The notes under the pieces were generated by a model. The model was not told the DNA's origin. It saw nothing but the letters and a program-made list of their open reading frames with translations, and searched no databases. 64,000 nucleotides of DNA. Source: Paludibacter sp. UBA6032. GTDB lineage: Bacteria; Bacteroidota; Bacteroidia; Bacteroidales; Paludibacteraceae. Made by a program: the position numbers and the translations under genes. Numbering within the stretch: position 1 is the stretch's first letter; each line of letters begins with the position of its first letter. Where the stretch lies: assembly GCA_002427885.1 (NCBI GenBank), contig DIZI01000041.1, positions 83,134 through 147,133 on the forward strand, written 5' to 3'. Shown here one piece after another: positions 1-8,643 of the stretch.

Positions 1-1004
1 AAAATATCCGATGATACCATATTGGGGAACATGGCAATTTGCGCTTCATAACTTTCAGTCATGTACTTACCAACTTCAATTGCATCTTGCTGTTGTAAGG
101 CTTTCCAACAATTTTCAGCAGCTTCACTCAGTTTTTTAGCACTCTTTTCATCGATAGTTGTATTTGCCAAAACATCGTAATCATCCCTACGGGGATAAAG
201 AGGAATCATCCAAATCCGTTGTTCAATCCAATCGAGCAATCCGGCAACACGCACACTTTGAATATCACCCGGCCAGTAACCTCCATCGTAAAAAAACTTA
301 TTCAGTCCCGGCATGGTAATGCCAAGCGAATCCTGCGAACCACTCACATATTTTGTTCCCGGAGGATTTTCAAAACAGAAAAGTGTTTTGGCCAGTTTTT
401 CTCTGTCACCTTCGGGGATATCGGTTTGCCAGAGTTCGATTGCTTTCCGGCGACTGCTGGTAGACATGCCGCTCCGGTCGTTAAATTCATAATCAGGTTC
501 AATACAAATGGTTATAACCGAACCGCTGGCATATTTACTTACATAAGGTTGATCAAGCCAACCTCCTGCCAAATCTATTCTGTATGGAATAAGACATTCT
601 TTTCGCAATGCAGTCGTAGAACGGGCAGGTAAATCTCCGTGCGGAACCCGCTTACTAACCACATATTCAATTCCCATTTCTTTACAAAGAGATTCCTTGG
701 CAGCAGTATGTCCGTCGGCATTGACAAAGAAAATATCAGGTTTTAATGATTGAAACTCATCCAAAAAGTCCAGCAGCCCGTTTCCTGAATTAATCCATGC
801 ATCTTTCACCACTTTCAGTGCTTTCACCATGTACAATCTTTCCGCATCGGTGTTAACTGTTTTGCGTGCCTTCAATTCATTTATTGTTTTATCAGAACCG
901 ATACCAACATATAAATCACCGTGTTGTGCAGCTTCTTCAAAAAAAGCAACATGTCCGCTGTGCAACATATCGTAACAACCGCTCACAAAAACTTTTTTAC
1001 TCAT
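1..1004 (-). CDS. Cytidylyltransferase / GHMP-kinase-like fusion, 3' end beyond the window
   Basis: Translated from the ATG at 1004, the frame stays open to the left edge (334 codons), so the C-terminus is missing. The N-terminus reads VSGCYDMLHSGH, the HxGH nucleotide-binding motif of glycerol-3-phosphate cytidylyltransferase-like enzymes; a matching STT stretch (LPARSTTALRK) follows further on. It continues into a second module starting RIDLAGGWLDQP, which resembles the N-terminal substrate/ATP region of GHMP sugar kinases. The order suggests one polypeptide that phosphorylates a sugar or polyol and activates it with a nucleotide, similar in logic to HldE but with other folds. The substrate is unknown. 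It lies 11 bp downstream of thrC on the same strand and may be co-transcribed with it. Confidence 0.75.
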   Translation of the reverse strand, partial: MSKKVFVSGCYDMLHSGHVAFFEEAAQHGDLYVGIGSDKTINELKARKTVNTDAERLYMVKALKVVKDAWINSGNGLLDFLDEFQSLKPDIFFVNADGHTAAKESLCKEMGIEYVVSKRVPHGDLPARSTTALRKECLIPYRIDLAGGWLDQPYVSKYASGSVITICIEPDYEFNDRSGMSTSSRRKAIELWQTDIPEGDREKLAKTLFCFENPPGTKYVSGSQDSLGITMPGLNKFFYDGGYWPGDIQSVRVAGLLDWIEQRIWMIPLYPRRDDYDVLANTTIDEKSAKKLSEAAENCWKALQQQDAIEVGKYMTESYEAQIAMFPNMVSSDI

Positions 1005-1015
1005 AATATTAAACT

Positions 1016-2344
1016 TTATTTTACTACCTGTGTAAGTAAGAATTTCTTGAACGAATCAAAATCTTTTGATAACGCCTGACTTTTCTTTTCTCCTTTCATA
1101 AATTCCTGAAGTTTTTGGGGAATTTCTACTCTCTCACCCAGAATACTTTCAACAGTTTCAAGAAATTTGGCCGGGTGAGCCGTTTCAAGGAATATTCCAA
1201 ATTCCGTTTCTTTTAAATCATCTTTCAATGCCTGATAACCACAAGCTCCGTGCGGATCGAGCAAATATCCGGTTTCCTGTTTACAGTTTTTCAAGGTAGT
1301 GGCAATTTGTTCATCATTATAGCTAACAGCACTAATTTCAGATGAAATTACTGCATGAGAACCGTCATATAAATCGAGTACTCTCGCAAAATTACTTGGA
1401 TCACCCACATCCATGGCGTTGGCAATTGTGGATACAGAAGGACGCGGTTTGTACTCTCCAGTTTTTAAATATTGAAGAAAAATGTCGTTGCGGTTATTGG
1501 CTGCAATAAAGTGTTTCACGGGTAATCCCATTTTTTTTGCAAAGAGCCCGGCGGTTAAATTGCCAAAATTTCCACTTGGAACACAAATAACCATTTCCAA
1601 CTCTTTTTTCGACAATTTCGGATTAAATGATTTCAGTTGAGAATATGCGTAAAAATAATAAAATGACTGAGGTAAAAATCGAGCCACATTGATTGAATTT
1701 GCCGAAGTCAGTTTCATTTTAGCATTCAGGTCTTCGTCCATAAAGGCGGATTTCACCAATGCCTGACAATCATCGAAAGTACCGTCTACTTCAAGCGCAG
1801 TAATATTCTGTCCCAAAGTTGTAAACTGACATTCCTGAATAGGACTTACCAGACCTTTAGGATATAAAACATAAACATGAATACCTTCTACACCGAGAAA
1901 TCCATTGGCCACGGCACTTCCGGTATCGCCCGAAGTGGCTACCAGCACATTTACCTGAGCGTTACCAGTCTGTTTTTGAATAAAATAGCCGAGTAAGCGC
2001 GACATAAAACGTCCACCCACATCTTTAAACGCGAGGGTTGGTCCATGGTATAATTCCAGACTGTAGATATTGTCATTTACATGCACCAACGGCACATCAA
2101 AATTCAGGGTTTCATACACAATTTTCTTCAGAGCTTCAGCTTCCACATCTTCACCAAAGAAAGCATCGGCAACCGTATAAGCTATTTCCTGAAACGACAG
2201 ATTTTCAATTGTATCGAAAAACTCCTGTGGTAATCTTTTAATAGAATCGGGCATAAATAAACCTTTGTCATCGGCTAAACCCTTTACTACTGCATCTTGT
2301 AAGCTGACACCTGTAACTTTTTTATTTGTACTGTAATATTTCAT
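1016..2344 (-). CDS. thrC: Threonine synthase
   Basis: Converts O-phospho-L-homoserine to L-threonine with pyridoxal phosphate, in the cytoplasm. The protein has 442 residues, normal for the ThrC2/fungal-like branch. The N-terminus MKYYSTNKKVTGVSLQDAV and the block GPTLAFKDVGGRF fit the family, with K107 as the expected Schiff-base lysine. ATSGDTGSAVANGF is the phosphate-binding loop and VPSGNFGNLTAG a second conserved loop. Its ATG overlaps the TGA of the upstream apgM-type gene by four bases (ATGA), which implies translational coupling. In many Bacteroidales the same order follows a fused aspartokinase/homoserine dehydrogenase; that gene is not seen here. Confidence 0.95.
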   Translation of the reverse strand: MKYYSTNKKVTGVSLQDAVVKGLADDKGLFMPDSIKRLPQEFFDTIENLSFQEIAYTVADAFFGEDVEAEALKKIVYETLNFDVPLVHVNDNIYSLELYHGPTLAFKDVGGRFMSRLLGYFIQKQTGNAQVNVLVATSGDTGSAVANGFLGVEGIHVYVLYPKGLVSPIQECQFTTLGQNITALEVDGTFDDCQALVKSAFMDEDLNAKMKLTSANSINVARFLPQSFYYFYAYSQLKSFNPKLSKKELEMVICVPSGNFGNLTAGLFAKKMGLPVKHFIAANNRNDIFLQYLKTGEYKPRPSVSTIANAMDVGDPSNFARVLDLYDGSHAVISSEISAVSYNDEQIATTLKNCKQETGYLLDPHGACGYQALKDDLKETEFGIFLETAHPAKFLETVESILGERVEIPQKLQEFMKGEKKSQALSKDFDSFKKFLLTQVVK

Positions 2345-3549
2345 AAGATAATCAATTCCTTCATAAATTCAGCTCCTTTCAATAGCCCGTAACTACCTTT
2401 TTCTGCAGCAAATTCATCATATACTTTCACTTCATCCGGAGTTTCTCCCGGACGATAAATAATAAACGGTACGGGAGAATTTGTGTGCGTTTTATAGACA
2501 CAGGGCGTTGGATGATCGGGCAGAATAGCAATGGTAACCGGTTCACTCCAGGTAGAAATCTCATCAAATATCGGCTTCACTACCCGTTTATCCAGATAAT
2601 CAATCGTTTTCATTTTCAATGCCACATCACCTTCATGTCCGGCTTCGTCACTGGCTTCAATATGTAAATACACAAAGTCGTCGGTGCGAAGCGCATCAAT
2701 GGCAGCCTGCGCCTTACCCTCGTAATTTGTATTGTAAAGACCGGTTGCACCCTCCACGTGAATGACCTTCAACCCGGCATAAACGCCAATGCCAAGAATC
2801 AAATCCACTGCCGAAATCACAGAACCGCTTTTCAGGTTATAAAGCTCAAGCAGTGTTTTCATCGAAGGTTTGTAACCCGGTGACCAGGGCCAGATACTGT
2901 TGGCTTTATCTTTTCCGGCAGCAGCACGTTTCAAATTCACAGGATGATTTTCCAATAATTCCTGCGAACGAAGAATTAAATCATTTAAAATATTGGCGGT
3001 TTCTTCAGCTTCTTTAGTTTCAGCCTGTATCATAACATCGACAAAAGCTGTTCCTGTGACATCATGCGGTGGCGTACATTTCAGATTTTTATTACCACCT
3101 TTCATTTTTAAAAGATGCCGGTATGAAACTCCCGGGAAGAAACTTACCGTTTCATTTCCAAGTTCTTTTTGCAAAAAAAGAATCAATTCCTCCGCTTCTT
3201 CATTACTGATATGTCCGGCTGAATGATTCTTTATTTTCTTATTTTCTATACAAATCAGGTTACATCGCATAGCCATCTCGCCGGGTTTAATGTCGACTCC
3301 CATGCTGGCAGCCTCCAAAGAGCCCCGTCCTTCAAAGACTTCGGCAACTTTGTAACCAAGTACACTCAAGTTGGCAATTTCACTCCCGGGCGCAAAACCT
3401 TCGGGAATTGTATCCAACAATCCGTTTCTACCCAAAGCGGCTATTTTATCTATGTTCGGTATGTTGGCAGCTTGTAAACAAGTTTTATTTCCAAGCGATG
3501 CAATCGGCTCATCTGCCATTCCATCGCCAAGTATTATGAGGTATTTCAT
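2341..3549 (-). CDS. apgM: ApgM-type cofactor-independent phosphoglycerate mutase, possible homoserine kinase substitute
   Basis: A 402-residue alkaline-phosphatase-superfamily enzyme of the archaeal-type iPGM family. The N-terminus IILGDGMADEP supplies the first metal ligand. APGSEIANLSVLGY carries the likely nucleophilic serine (S56). EASDEAGHEGD and LPDHPTP carry later metal-binding Asp/His residues. Family chemistry is 2-/3-phosphoglycerate interconversion. COG3635 members next to threonine genes have also been annotated as functional analogues of homoserine kinase. The four-base overlap with thrC and the absence of a thrB gene nearby favour that second role here, but sequence alone cannot decide between them. 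Confidence 0.85.
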   Translation of the reverse strand: MKYLIILGDGMADEPIASLGNKTCLQAANIPNIDKIAALGRNGLLDTIPEGFAPGSEIANLSVLGYKVAEVFEGRGSLEAASMGVDIKPGEMAMRCNLICIENKKIKNHSAGHISNEEAEELILFLQKELGNETVSFFPGVSYRHLLKMKGGNKNLKCTPPHDVTGTAFVDVMIQAETKEAEETANILNDLILRSQELLENHPVNLKRAAAGKDKANSIWPWSPGYKPSMKTLLELYNLKSGSVISAVDLILGIGVYAGLKVIHVEGATGLYNTNYEGKAQAAIDALRTDDFVYLHIEASDEAGHEGDVALKMKTIDYLDKRVVKPIFDEISTWSEPVTIAILPDHPTPCVYKTHTNSPVPFIIYRPGETPDEVKVYDEFAAEKGSYGLLKGAEFMKELIIL

Positions 3550-3605
3550 TTTTTTTGAAAAGTTTGTTGTTTGAAGAGTTTCAATGTTATTTTTGATTAT
3601 TGACT

Positions 3606-4640
3606 TTATGCCTTTTCCTCTAAAAACACTTTGTAAGTTGGCAAGGCATCTTCAAACTTTTTAATTGTCTCTTTTAAAGTCACGTAACTTTCGCCACCAG
3701 CTGCATTGAGGTGTCCACCACCATTAAATAAATCGGACGAAACTTTATTGGTAGGAAAAGTTCCCTGTGAACGAAGCGAAATCTTTATTTTATCGGTATC
3801 TTCCCGCATAAAAACTGAGAAATCAACACCCTCGATAGAAAGTGGGATATTCACAAAACCTTCGGCATCACCATTTACAAAATTATACTGATCCAATTCT
3901 TTCTGAGTAATTGTAATCAGTGCTGCACGATATTCGGGATATATCTTCATCTTTTTGGAAAGACAAAAACCCATCAAACGCAGACGATCTGCAGAATAAG
4001 TATTGAAAACTTTTCTGTAAATCTCATCTTTATTAACGCCCAGTTTTATTAACTCAGCGATAATAATATATATTTCCTGTTGGTTGGAGTTATAGGTAAA
4101 TCCACCTGTATCGGTCATCATCCCGGTATATATACATTCAGCACAGGCTAAGTTTATTTTCGAGAAATCTCCCATGCGACAAATCAATCTAAAAATCAGT
4201 TCACTTGTAGATGATAATTCAGGATAAGAAATCAACACTTTAGCAAAAGCTTCTGGATGTAAGTGATGGTCAACTAAAATAATATCGGCAGGAGATCTCA
4301 ACACGGCCTCAGTCATATTCGCCATTCTGTTGGCAGTATTAAAATCGAGAGCAAAAATCAAATCAGCCACAGCAAATATTAAATCTGCTTCTTCTTTATT
4401 ATTTTCGTACACAATTACTTTTTCTGTCCCCGGCATCCAATTAAGAAAATTTGGAAATGCTGTAGGAACAACTATCGTTGATTCTTTGCCTTTTGTCATT
4501 AAATAATGCCACATAGCCAACGATGCACCCATGGCATCTCCATCAGGACCGACATGAACAACAATAGCTATTTTATCAGCCACGTCTATGGCTTTCTCAA
4601 CCTTATTAACAAGCTCCTCGGAAATTATTTTCGAAATCAT
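3606..4640 (-). CDS. nrnA: DHH-family phosphoesterase (NrnA-like nanoRNase / pAp phosphatase)
   Basis: A 344-residue DHH/DHHA1 protein. The N-terminal metal site reads VHVGPDGDAMGAS, the namesake motif is VDHHLHPEAF near residue 127, and the C-terminal DHHA1 substrate loop is NGGGHLNAAGG. NrnA enzymes degrade 2-5 nt RNA fragments and dephosphorylate 3'-phosphoadenosine 5'-phosphate in the cytoplasm; some relatives hydrolyse cyclic dinucleotides. Length and motif spacing fit NrnA rather than GdpP, which has PAS/GGDEF and membrane segments. A TACTTTTG -7 element on the minus strand at 4670-4663 precedes the start. The exact substrate is inferred. Confidence 0.85.
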   Translation of the reverse strand: MISKIISEELVNKVEKAIDVADKIAIVVHVGPDGDAMGASLAMWHYLMTKGKESTIVVPTAFPNFLNWMPGTEKVIVYENNKEEADLIFAVADLIFALDFNTANRMANMTEAVLRSPADIILVDHHLHPEAFAKVLISYPELSSTSELIFRLICRMGDFSKINLACAECIYTGMMTDTGGFTYNSNQQEIYIIIAELIKLGVNKDEIYRKVFNTYSADRLRLMGFCLSKKMKIYPEYRAALITITQKELDQYNFVNGDAEGFVNIPLSIEGVDFSVFMREDTDKIKISLRSQGTFPTNKVSSDLFNGGGHLNAAGGESYVTLKETIKKFEDALPTYKVFLEEKA

Positions 4641-4712
4641 TTTATTAAATTTAATTTGGATACAAAAGTAGCAAAAAAATACGAATCTGAGAGATTTGCG
4701 ATTGACTGAGTG

Positions 4713-6773
4713 TTAATCTGTAAAATTCAATATGTAAGCACCATTTTCACGAACAGAATAAAATCCGATCTTTCTGACTGCGCAAGCTTGTTTTATATTA
4801 TCGGTATACCATTTTGAAACACTTTTGTCAACAATTATTTTACGCGGTTGAACGCATTCCAGTACTTGATCGATTTTTGGTTTAAGTCCTTTTCCGATTA
4901 TCAGATAATCAATTTTAAGAGGTGTGGAAGTTGTTTTCTTCTTTAAAAAATCTTGCGTCATTATCAATATGCGTGAGCCTTCAAAACTCGCAAAACCATC
5001 CGAAAACCAATTATTTTCGTGTAAAAAATGTGGATTTCCCAATTTTTGATTTTGCCAAAATGACTTTGCAATTCGTGTAGCTTCGATCGAATCAGTAGAA
5101 AAAACATAATTTTGATTGCGATTGATGAAATTGACATGCGTATTATTCTGTCCGGCAAACACGATCATACGTTTAGAAGTCAGAGTTTGAAAATTCGCAT
5201 GCAAATTAAACAAACTGGTCAGCAAAAGAGAAAGTAATCCTATAAATAAAGGTGTGAATTTTCTAGAATAATAATAGCCTGAAAGACAAAAAATTGCAAT
5301 GAAAAATACTGTCGTTTGTTTAGTATCCAATGAAATATGTGATACTGAGTTAGGCAGATTCTGAATCCAAACAATTAAAAAATTTAATAACCAAAGCGAC
5401 CATTTTAATAAATAACCAACAAATACGGATAGATACGGGATAAATGAAACCATCAACAAAGCCATTGCTAAATAAATGATTACACTGGAAAGAGGTATTG
5501 CAATAAAATTAGTAATTAAAAAATAATTTGGGAATTGTTGAAAATAATACAAAGTAAACGGAGCTGTTCCTAACTGAGCTGCAAGCGAAACCGAGAACAA
5601 TTCCCAGGTAAATCGGGTAAGTTTATTATTAGGTGTATATAGCTTATTAATAATTGGTTGAAAGAAAATAATGCTCAACACTGCTGCATAACTAAGTTGA
5701 AAACCAACATCATACAAAAAGTTTGGATTGTAAAGCAGCATCGCCAATATGGACATAAAAATAGTATTGTAAATTTGCGATTTTCGCTCAAAAGAAGTTG
5801 CAAATGCCACAAATGTAAACATAAGCGTTGCACGAATCACCGCTGCTGATAATCCGGTGAGAAAAGCATACGCCCACAAGAACAACATTATGAATAAAGT
5901 TCTGAGTATCTTTTGTCGTCGTGATTTATTTAAAAACCCCAGTAAAAAAGCTATAACCACATAAACAACACCTACGTGCATACCACTAACCGATAGGATA
6001 TGCATTGCTCCTGTCGCACTGTAACTTGCACGCAGATCAGGTTGTAAATCATCGGTATAGCCCAAGGTCAAAGCAGCTAGCACTGCAAATTCATCACCTT
6101 CAATGTTGAATTTACGATACACATTTAACAAATAATTCTGGCATTTATCTGCCTCACGTCGGATTGAAAAGGCTTCGTTGCGGTCTGTGACTTTCCATCT
6201 ATGGGAAGGAATGTAACAAGTTGCTCCCACACCTTGTCGTTTCAGATAGGCAGCATAGTCAAAGCCATCCGGGTTTTGAACTTTCTCAGGTGCTGTAAAT
6301 TCGGTTTCGACCATCAATCTGTCGCCAAATAATAGTTTTGATGCTGCATTATCTTTTTGTAAATAAAGAATTGCTTTTCCACGGGCCGGTTTCCACGAAG
6401 CAGACCCGAAGAACTGCAGTACAGTTACTTTACAAAGATATGATTTAGTTTTTTCGATGGGTGCCGACGTCAGTTCTACGCGATAAATGCCTTTTTGATG
6501 AAGATGATCGAATACATTTTCTTTCTCGAGTTTTCCACTCAGGAAAAGGGCCAACGCAAACATAAACAAAAAAATTCCGGAGCCAAACAGCCATCGGAAT
6601 TGGAATTGCCGATCGGGAATCTGAATGAAAAATGGAAAGAGAATAAGAAAAAGTGAAATTAGAAACAAAGCATACAAACTCCAATGCATTAACTCCACAT
6701 ATTGATATGTAATAATACCTGCAATGAATGGGAGCAACAAACGAAAAAAAGGAGTTCGTTGCAAAAAATCCAT
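4713..6773 (-). CDS. comEC: ComEC/Rec2-family DNA-uptake channel protein
   Basis: A 686-residue polytopic membrane protein. It has N-terminal hydrophobic helices, a DUF4131-like soluble part around residues 90-220, then the Competence-domain core with HILSVSGMHVGVVYVV and many helices to about residue 520. ComEC forms the inner-membrane channel for single-stranded DNA entry during transformation. The C-terminal 150 residues resemble a worn metallo-beta-lactamase domain: no HxHxDH zinc motif is visible, so nuclease activity is unlikely in that part. It starts four bases after the rpe stop, so the two are probably co-transcribed. Natural competence is not otherwise demonstrated in this window. 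Confidence 0.88.
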   Translation of the reverse strand: MDFLQRTPFFRLLLPFIAGIITYQYVELMHWSLYALFLISLFLILFPFFIQIPDRQFQFRWLFGSGIFLFMFALALFLSGKLEKENVFDHLHQKGIYRVELTSAPIEKTKSYLCKVTVLQFFGSASWKPARGKAILYLQKDNAASKLLFGDRLMVETEFTAPEKVQNPDGFDYAAYLKRQGVGATCYIPSHRWKVTDRNEAFSIRREADKCQNYLLNVYRKFNIEGDEFAVLAALTLGYTDDLQPDLRASYSATGAMHILSVSGMHVGVVYVVIAFLLGFLNKSRRQKILRTLFIMLFLWAYAFLTGLSAAVIRATLMFTFVAFATSFERKSQIYNTIFMSILAMLLYNPNFLYDVGFQLSYAAVLSIIFFQPIINKLYTPNNKLTRFTWELFSVSLAAQLGTAPFTLYYFQQFPNYFLITNFIAIPLSSVIIYLAMALLMVSFIPYLSVFVGYLLKWSLWLLNFLIVWIQNLPNSVSHISLDTKQTTVFFIAIFCLSGYYYSRKFTPLFIGLLSLLLTSLFNLHANFQTLTSKRMIVFAGQNNTHVNFINRNQNYVFSTDSIEATRIAKSFWQNQKLGNPHFLHENNWFSDGFASFEGSRILIMTQDFLKKKTTSTPLKIDYLIIGKGLKPKIDQVLECVQPRKIIVDKSVSKWYTDNIKQACAVRKIGFYSVRENGAYILNFTD

Positions 6774-6777
6774 AATT

Positions 6778-7428
6778 TTATGTTTTTAGCATGTTATGTA
6801 TGGTTTCTAAAGGATTTGCAGTATTAAAAACCGCACTACCCGCAACGAGGACGTTTACACCGTGTTCAAAAAGTTTCGAAGCATTTTGCATATTCACTCC
6901 ACCATCGACTTCAATAACACAATGAGCATTTTTCCGTACGATCATTTCTTTTAATTCATCGATACGGAAGTAACTGTCTTCGATAAATTTTTGTCCACCG
7001 TAGCCTGCAAATACAGTCATTAATAATACCAAATCTACTTTATCGATATAGGGTTCCAATAAACTGACAGGTACATCAGGGTTTATCGTAATTCCAACCT
7101 TAATTCCTTCAGCCTTAATTAAATCAATCATTTCCAGAGGATTTTCAACCGTTTCGTAATGAAAAGTCAGGATTTTAGCACCGGCTTCAGCAAACCGTTT
7201 CACATACTTTTCGGGATGAACGATCATTAAATGAACATCAAGCGGTTTGGTACAGTATTTTTTGACTGCTTCCATGACCGGAAAACCGAATGAAATATTA
7301 GGAACAAATACACCATCCATCACATCGATATGCAACCATTCCGCCTCACTGGCGTTAATCATTTCACATGCCGCTTTCAGGTTGCCAAAGTCGGCTGATA
7401 ATAAGGATGGTGATATAATTTTAGTCAT
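6778..7428 (-). CDS. rpe: Ribulose-phosphate 3-epimerase
   Basis: Interconverts D-ribulose 5-phosphate and D-xylulose 5-phosphate in the pentose phosphate pathway. The 216-residue protein begins MTKIISPSLLSADFGN. This start was chosen over upstream in-frame codons because the family begins with this strand. Metal and catalytic residues are present in HIDVMDGVFVPN, DVHLMI and IEVDGGVN. The loop usually written NPGFGGQ is FAGYGGQ here. A minus-strand TATATTTG -7 element at 7491-7484 lies about 55 bp upstream of the ATG. comEC follows after four bases. Confidence 0.95.
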   Translation of the reverse strand: MTKIISPSLLSADFGNLKAACEMINASEAEWLHIDVMDGVFVPNISFGFPVMEAVKKYCTKPLDVHLMIVHPEKYVKRFAEAGAKILTFHYETVENPLEMIDLIKAEGIKVGITINPDVPVSLLEPYIDKVDLVLLMTVFAGYGGQKFIEDSYFRIDELKEMIVRKNAHCVIEVDGGVNMQNASKLFEHGVNVLVAGSAVFNTANPLETIHNMLKT

Positions 7429-7499
7429 GTACTTATTTATTTGTAAATTAAAATCCGAAATTTCAGGTTTTATTTTAGATTTGCAAATATAATAAAAAA

Positions 7500-7523
7500 A
7501 GACTTCCAAAAATTTGGAAGTCT
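7500..7523 (-). terminator. Rho-independent terminator after the small 7530-7709 gene
   Basis: An 11-bp perfect stem (AGACTTCCAAA and TTTGGAAGTCT around an AA centre) starts seven bases after the stop of the small minus-strand gene. On that strand it is followed by TTTTTTATTATATTT. It overlaps the start of the rpe promoter region. Confidence 0.8.
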
Positions 7524-7529
7524 CTATTT

Positions 7530-7709
7530 TTAATTTAAAAACATTTCAATAAACTGATTATCAGAAATTTTTGTAACCCTGTAAGAAGAAGCAAATTTAA
7601 GAATTTCCTGCAATGTTGCTGTTTTCGGTTGCAGAATTTTTGGAGTTTTCGTGCTGTCTTGTTTAGTAATAAAATCAGTTTTGTTTAAAGTAGTAGTAGT
7701 TTTTTGCAT
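7530..7709 (-). CDS. Small hypothetical protein (59 aa) with a Bacteroidales-type short motif
   Basis: I do not recognise a function. The 59-residue product starts MQKTTTTLNKTDF and contains KPKTATLQEILKFASSYRV, a pattern I recall from short Bacteroidales proteins of the type KPxxxTxxFLxxFAxxY encoded near ECF sigma genes. The start is uncertain: an in-frame ATG five codons earlier is possible. Support for a real gene is its placement between two strong hairpin terminators on the same strand (7763-7807 upstream, 7500-7523 just after its stop), which gives it its own transcript. No clear promoter was found. It could be a small regulator or simply unconstrained. Confidence 0.55.
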   Translation of the reverse strand: MQKTTTTLNKTDFITKQDSTKTPKILQPKTATLQEILKFASSYRVTKISDNQFIEMFLN

Positions 7710-7762
7710 AGGCACTTGTAACATTTTTAGAGTGATATATTTAAAACGCAAGTGTATCAAAA

Positions 7763-7807
7763 AAAGTATAAACTCATTTGAAAAAAAATCAAATGAGTTT
7801 ATACTTT
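7763..7807 (-). terminator. Long AT-rich hairpin terminator after the ECF sigma gene
   Basis: An 18-bp perfect inverted repeat (AAAGTATAAACTCATTTG and its complement) with a nine-base loop. On the minus strand it lies about 60 bp past the sigma-factor stop and is followed by a T-rich stretch. The stem is AT-rich, so termination strength is inferred. Confidence 0.7.
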
Positions 7808-7867
7808 CATCACTGCTACAAATCATTTATTTGTAAATCAATAATTTGTCATAATATATTTAAAATG

Positions 7868-8461
7868 TTATTTTATTTCCAGATAAACATTTTTTTCCGC
7901 GGCTATGCGGCGCATATTAAGCAAAGCATATCGCATCCGACCAAGTGCAGTGTTGATACTCACATCAGTTTTCTCCGCAATTTCTTTGAAACTTAAATCT
8001 TCAAAATAGCGCATACGAATCACTTTCTGTTGTGAAAGTGGTAGATAATTAATCAAGTGTAGCACATCGGTTAGTACTTGTTCGTTCGAAATTACATCTT
8101 CCACACTTTTTTCTGAAAGCTTTGCATTATTCACAATATCATAATCCACTGCATCAGCCGAGAATGTATTTTCATTCTTCTCACGCCTGAAATGGTCAAT
8201 AATCAGATTATGTGCTATGCGGTTAATCCAAGCCAGAAATTTACCGGACTCTACATAGCGTCCTTGTTGTATGGTAGCAATAGCTTTAATAAATGTGTCT
8301 TGAAAGATATCTTCGGCAAGTTCCCGGTTGCGAACGATCAGGTATATATAGGTATACGCTTTCGATTTGTATCGCAATAATAAAATTTCAAATGCACTGT
8401 TATCGCCTGCCTCATACAATTTAACCAATTCGTCATCGGTTGCTTGATTCAGAGTTCTCAT
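7868..8461 (-). CDS. ECF-type RNA polymerase sigma factor
   Basis: A 197-residue sigma-70 family protein with only regions 2 and 4. Region 2 includes RNRELAEDIFQDTFIKAI (core binding and -10 recognition). Region 4 includes LSQQKVIRMRYFEDLSFKEI followed by a helix-turn-helix ending NTALGRMRYALLNMRR. No anti-sigma gene is adjacent, so it may belong to the Bacteroidales sigma group that acts without a neighbouring anti-sigma factor. A minus-strand TATATTTG box at 8552-8545 is the probable -7 element. Its regulon cannot be read from the window. Confidence 0.92.
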   Translation of the reverse strand: MRTLNQATDDELVKLYEAGDNSAFEILLLRYKSKAYTYIYLIVRNRELAEDIFQDTFIKAIATIQQGRYVESGKFLAWINRIAHNLIIDHFRREKNENTFSADAVDYDIVNNAKLSEKSVEDVISNEQVLTDVLHLINYLPLSQQKVIRMRYFEDLSFKEIAEKTDVSINTALGRMRYALLNMRRIAAEKNVYLEIK

Positions 8462-8643
8462 TACTTCTTAATTTTAAGGTTTTAAAGTAATTCTGGGCTA
8501 TAGGCATTTTACGTTTTAGTGGATATTCGGGTTGTATTGAGATGCAAATATAGTAAATGAATTTATAACTAAAAAATATTTTTCAAACTATTTTATATCA
8601 AATCAAATTATTATTTATTAAAATAGGTAAACCGAAACCGAAA

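Noticed and set aside
219..632. Open plus-strand frame of 137 codons
   Set aside because: It lies antisense to the cytidylyltransferase fusion, whose frame shows clear family motifs; no protein-like pattern of its own.
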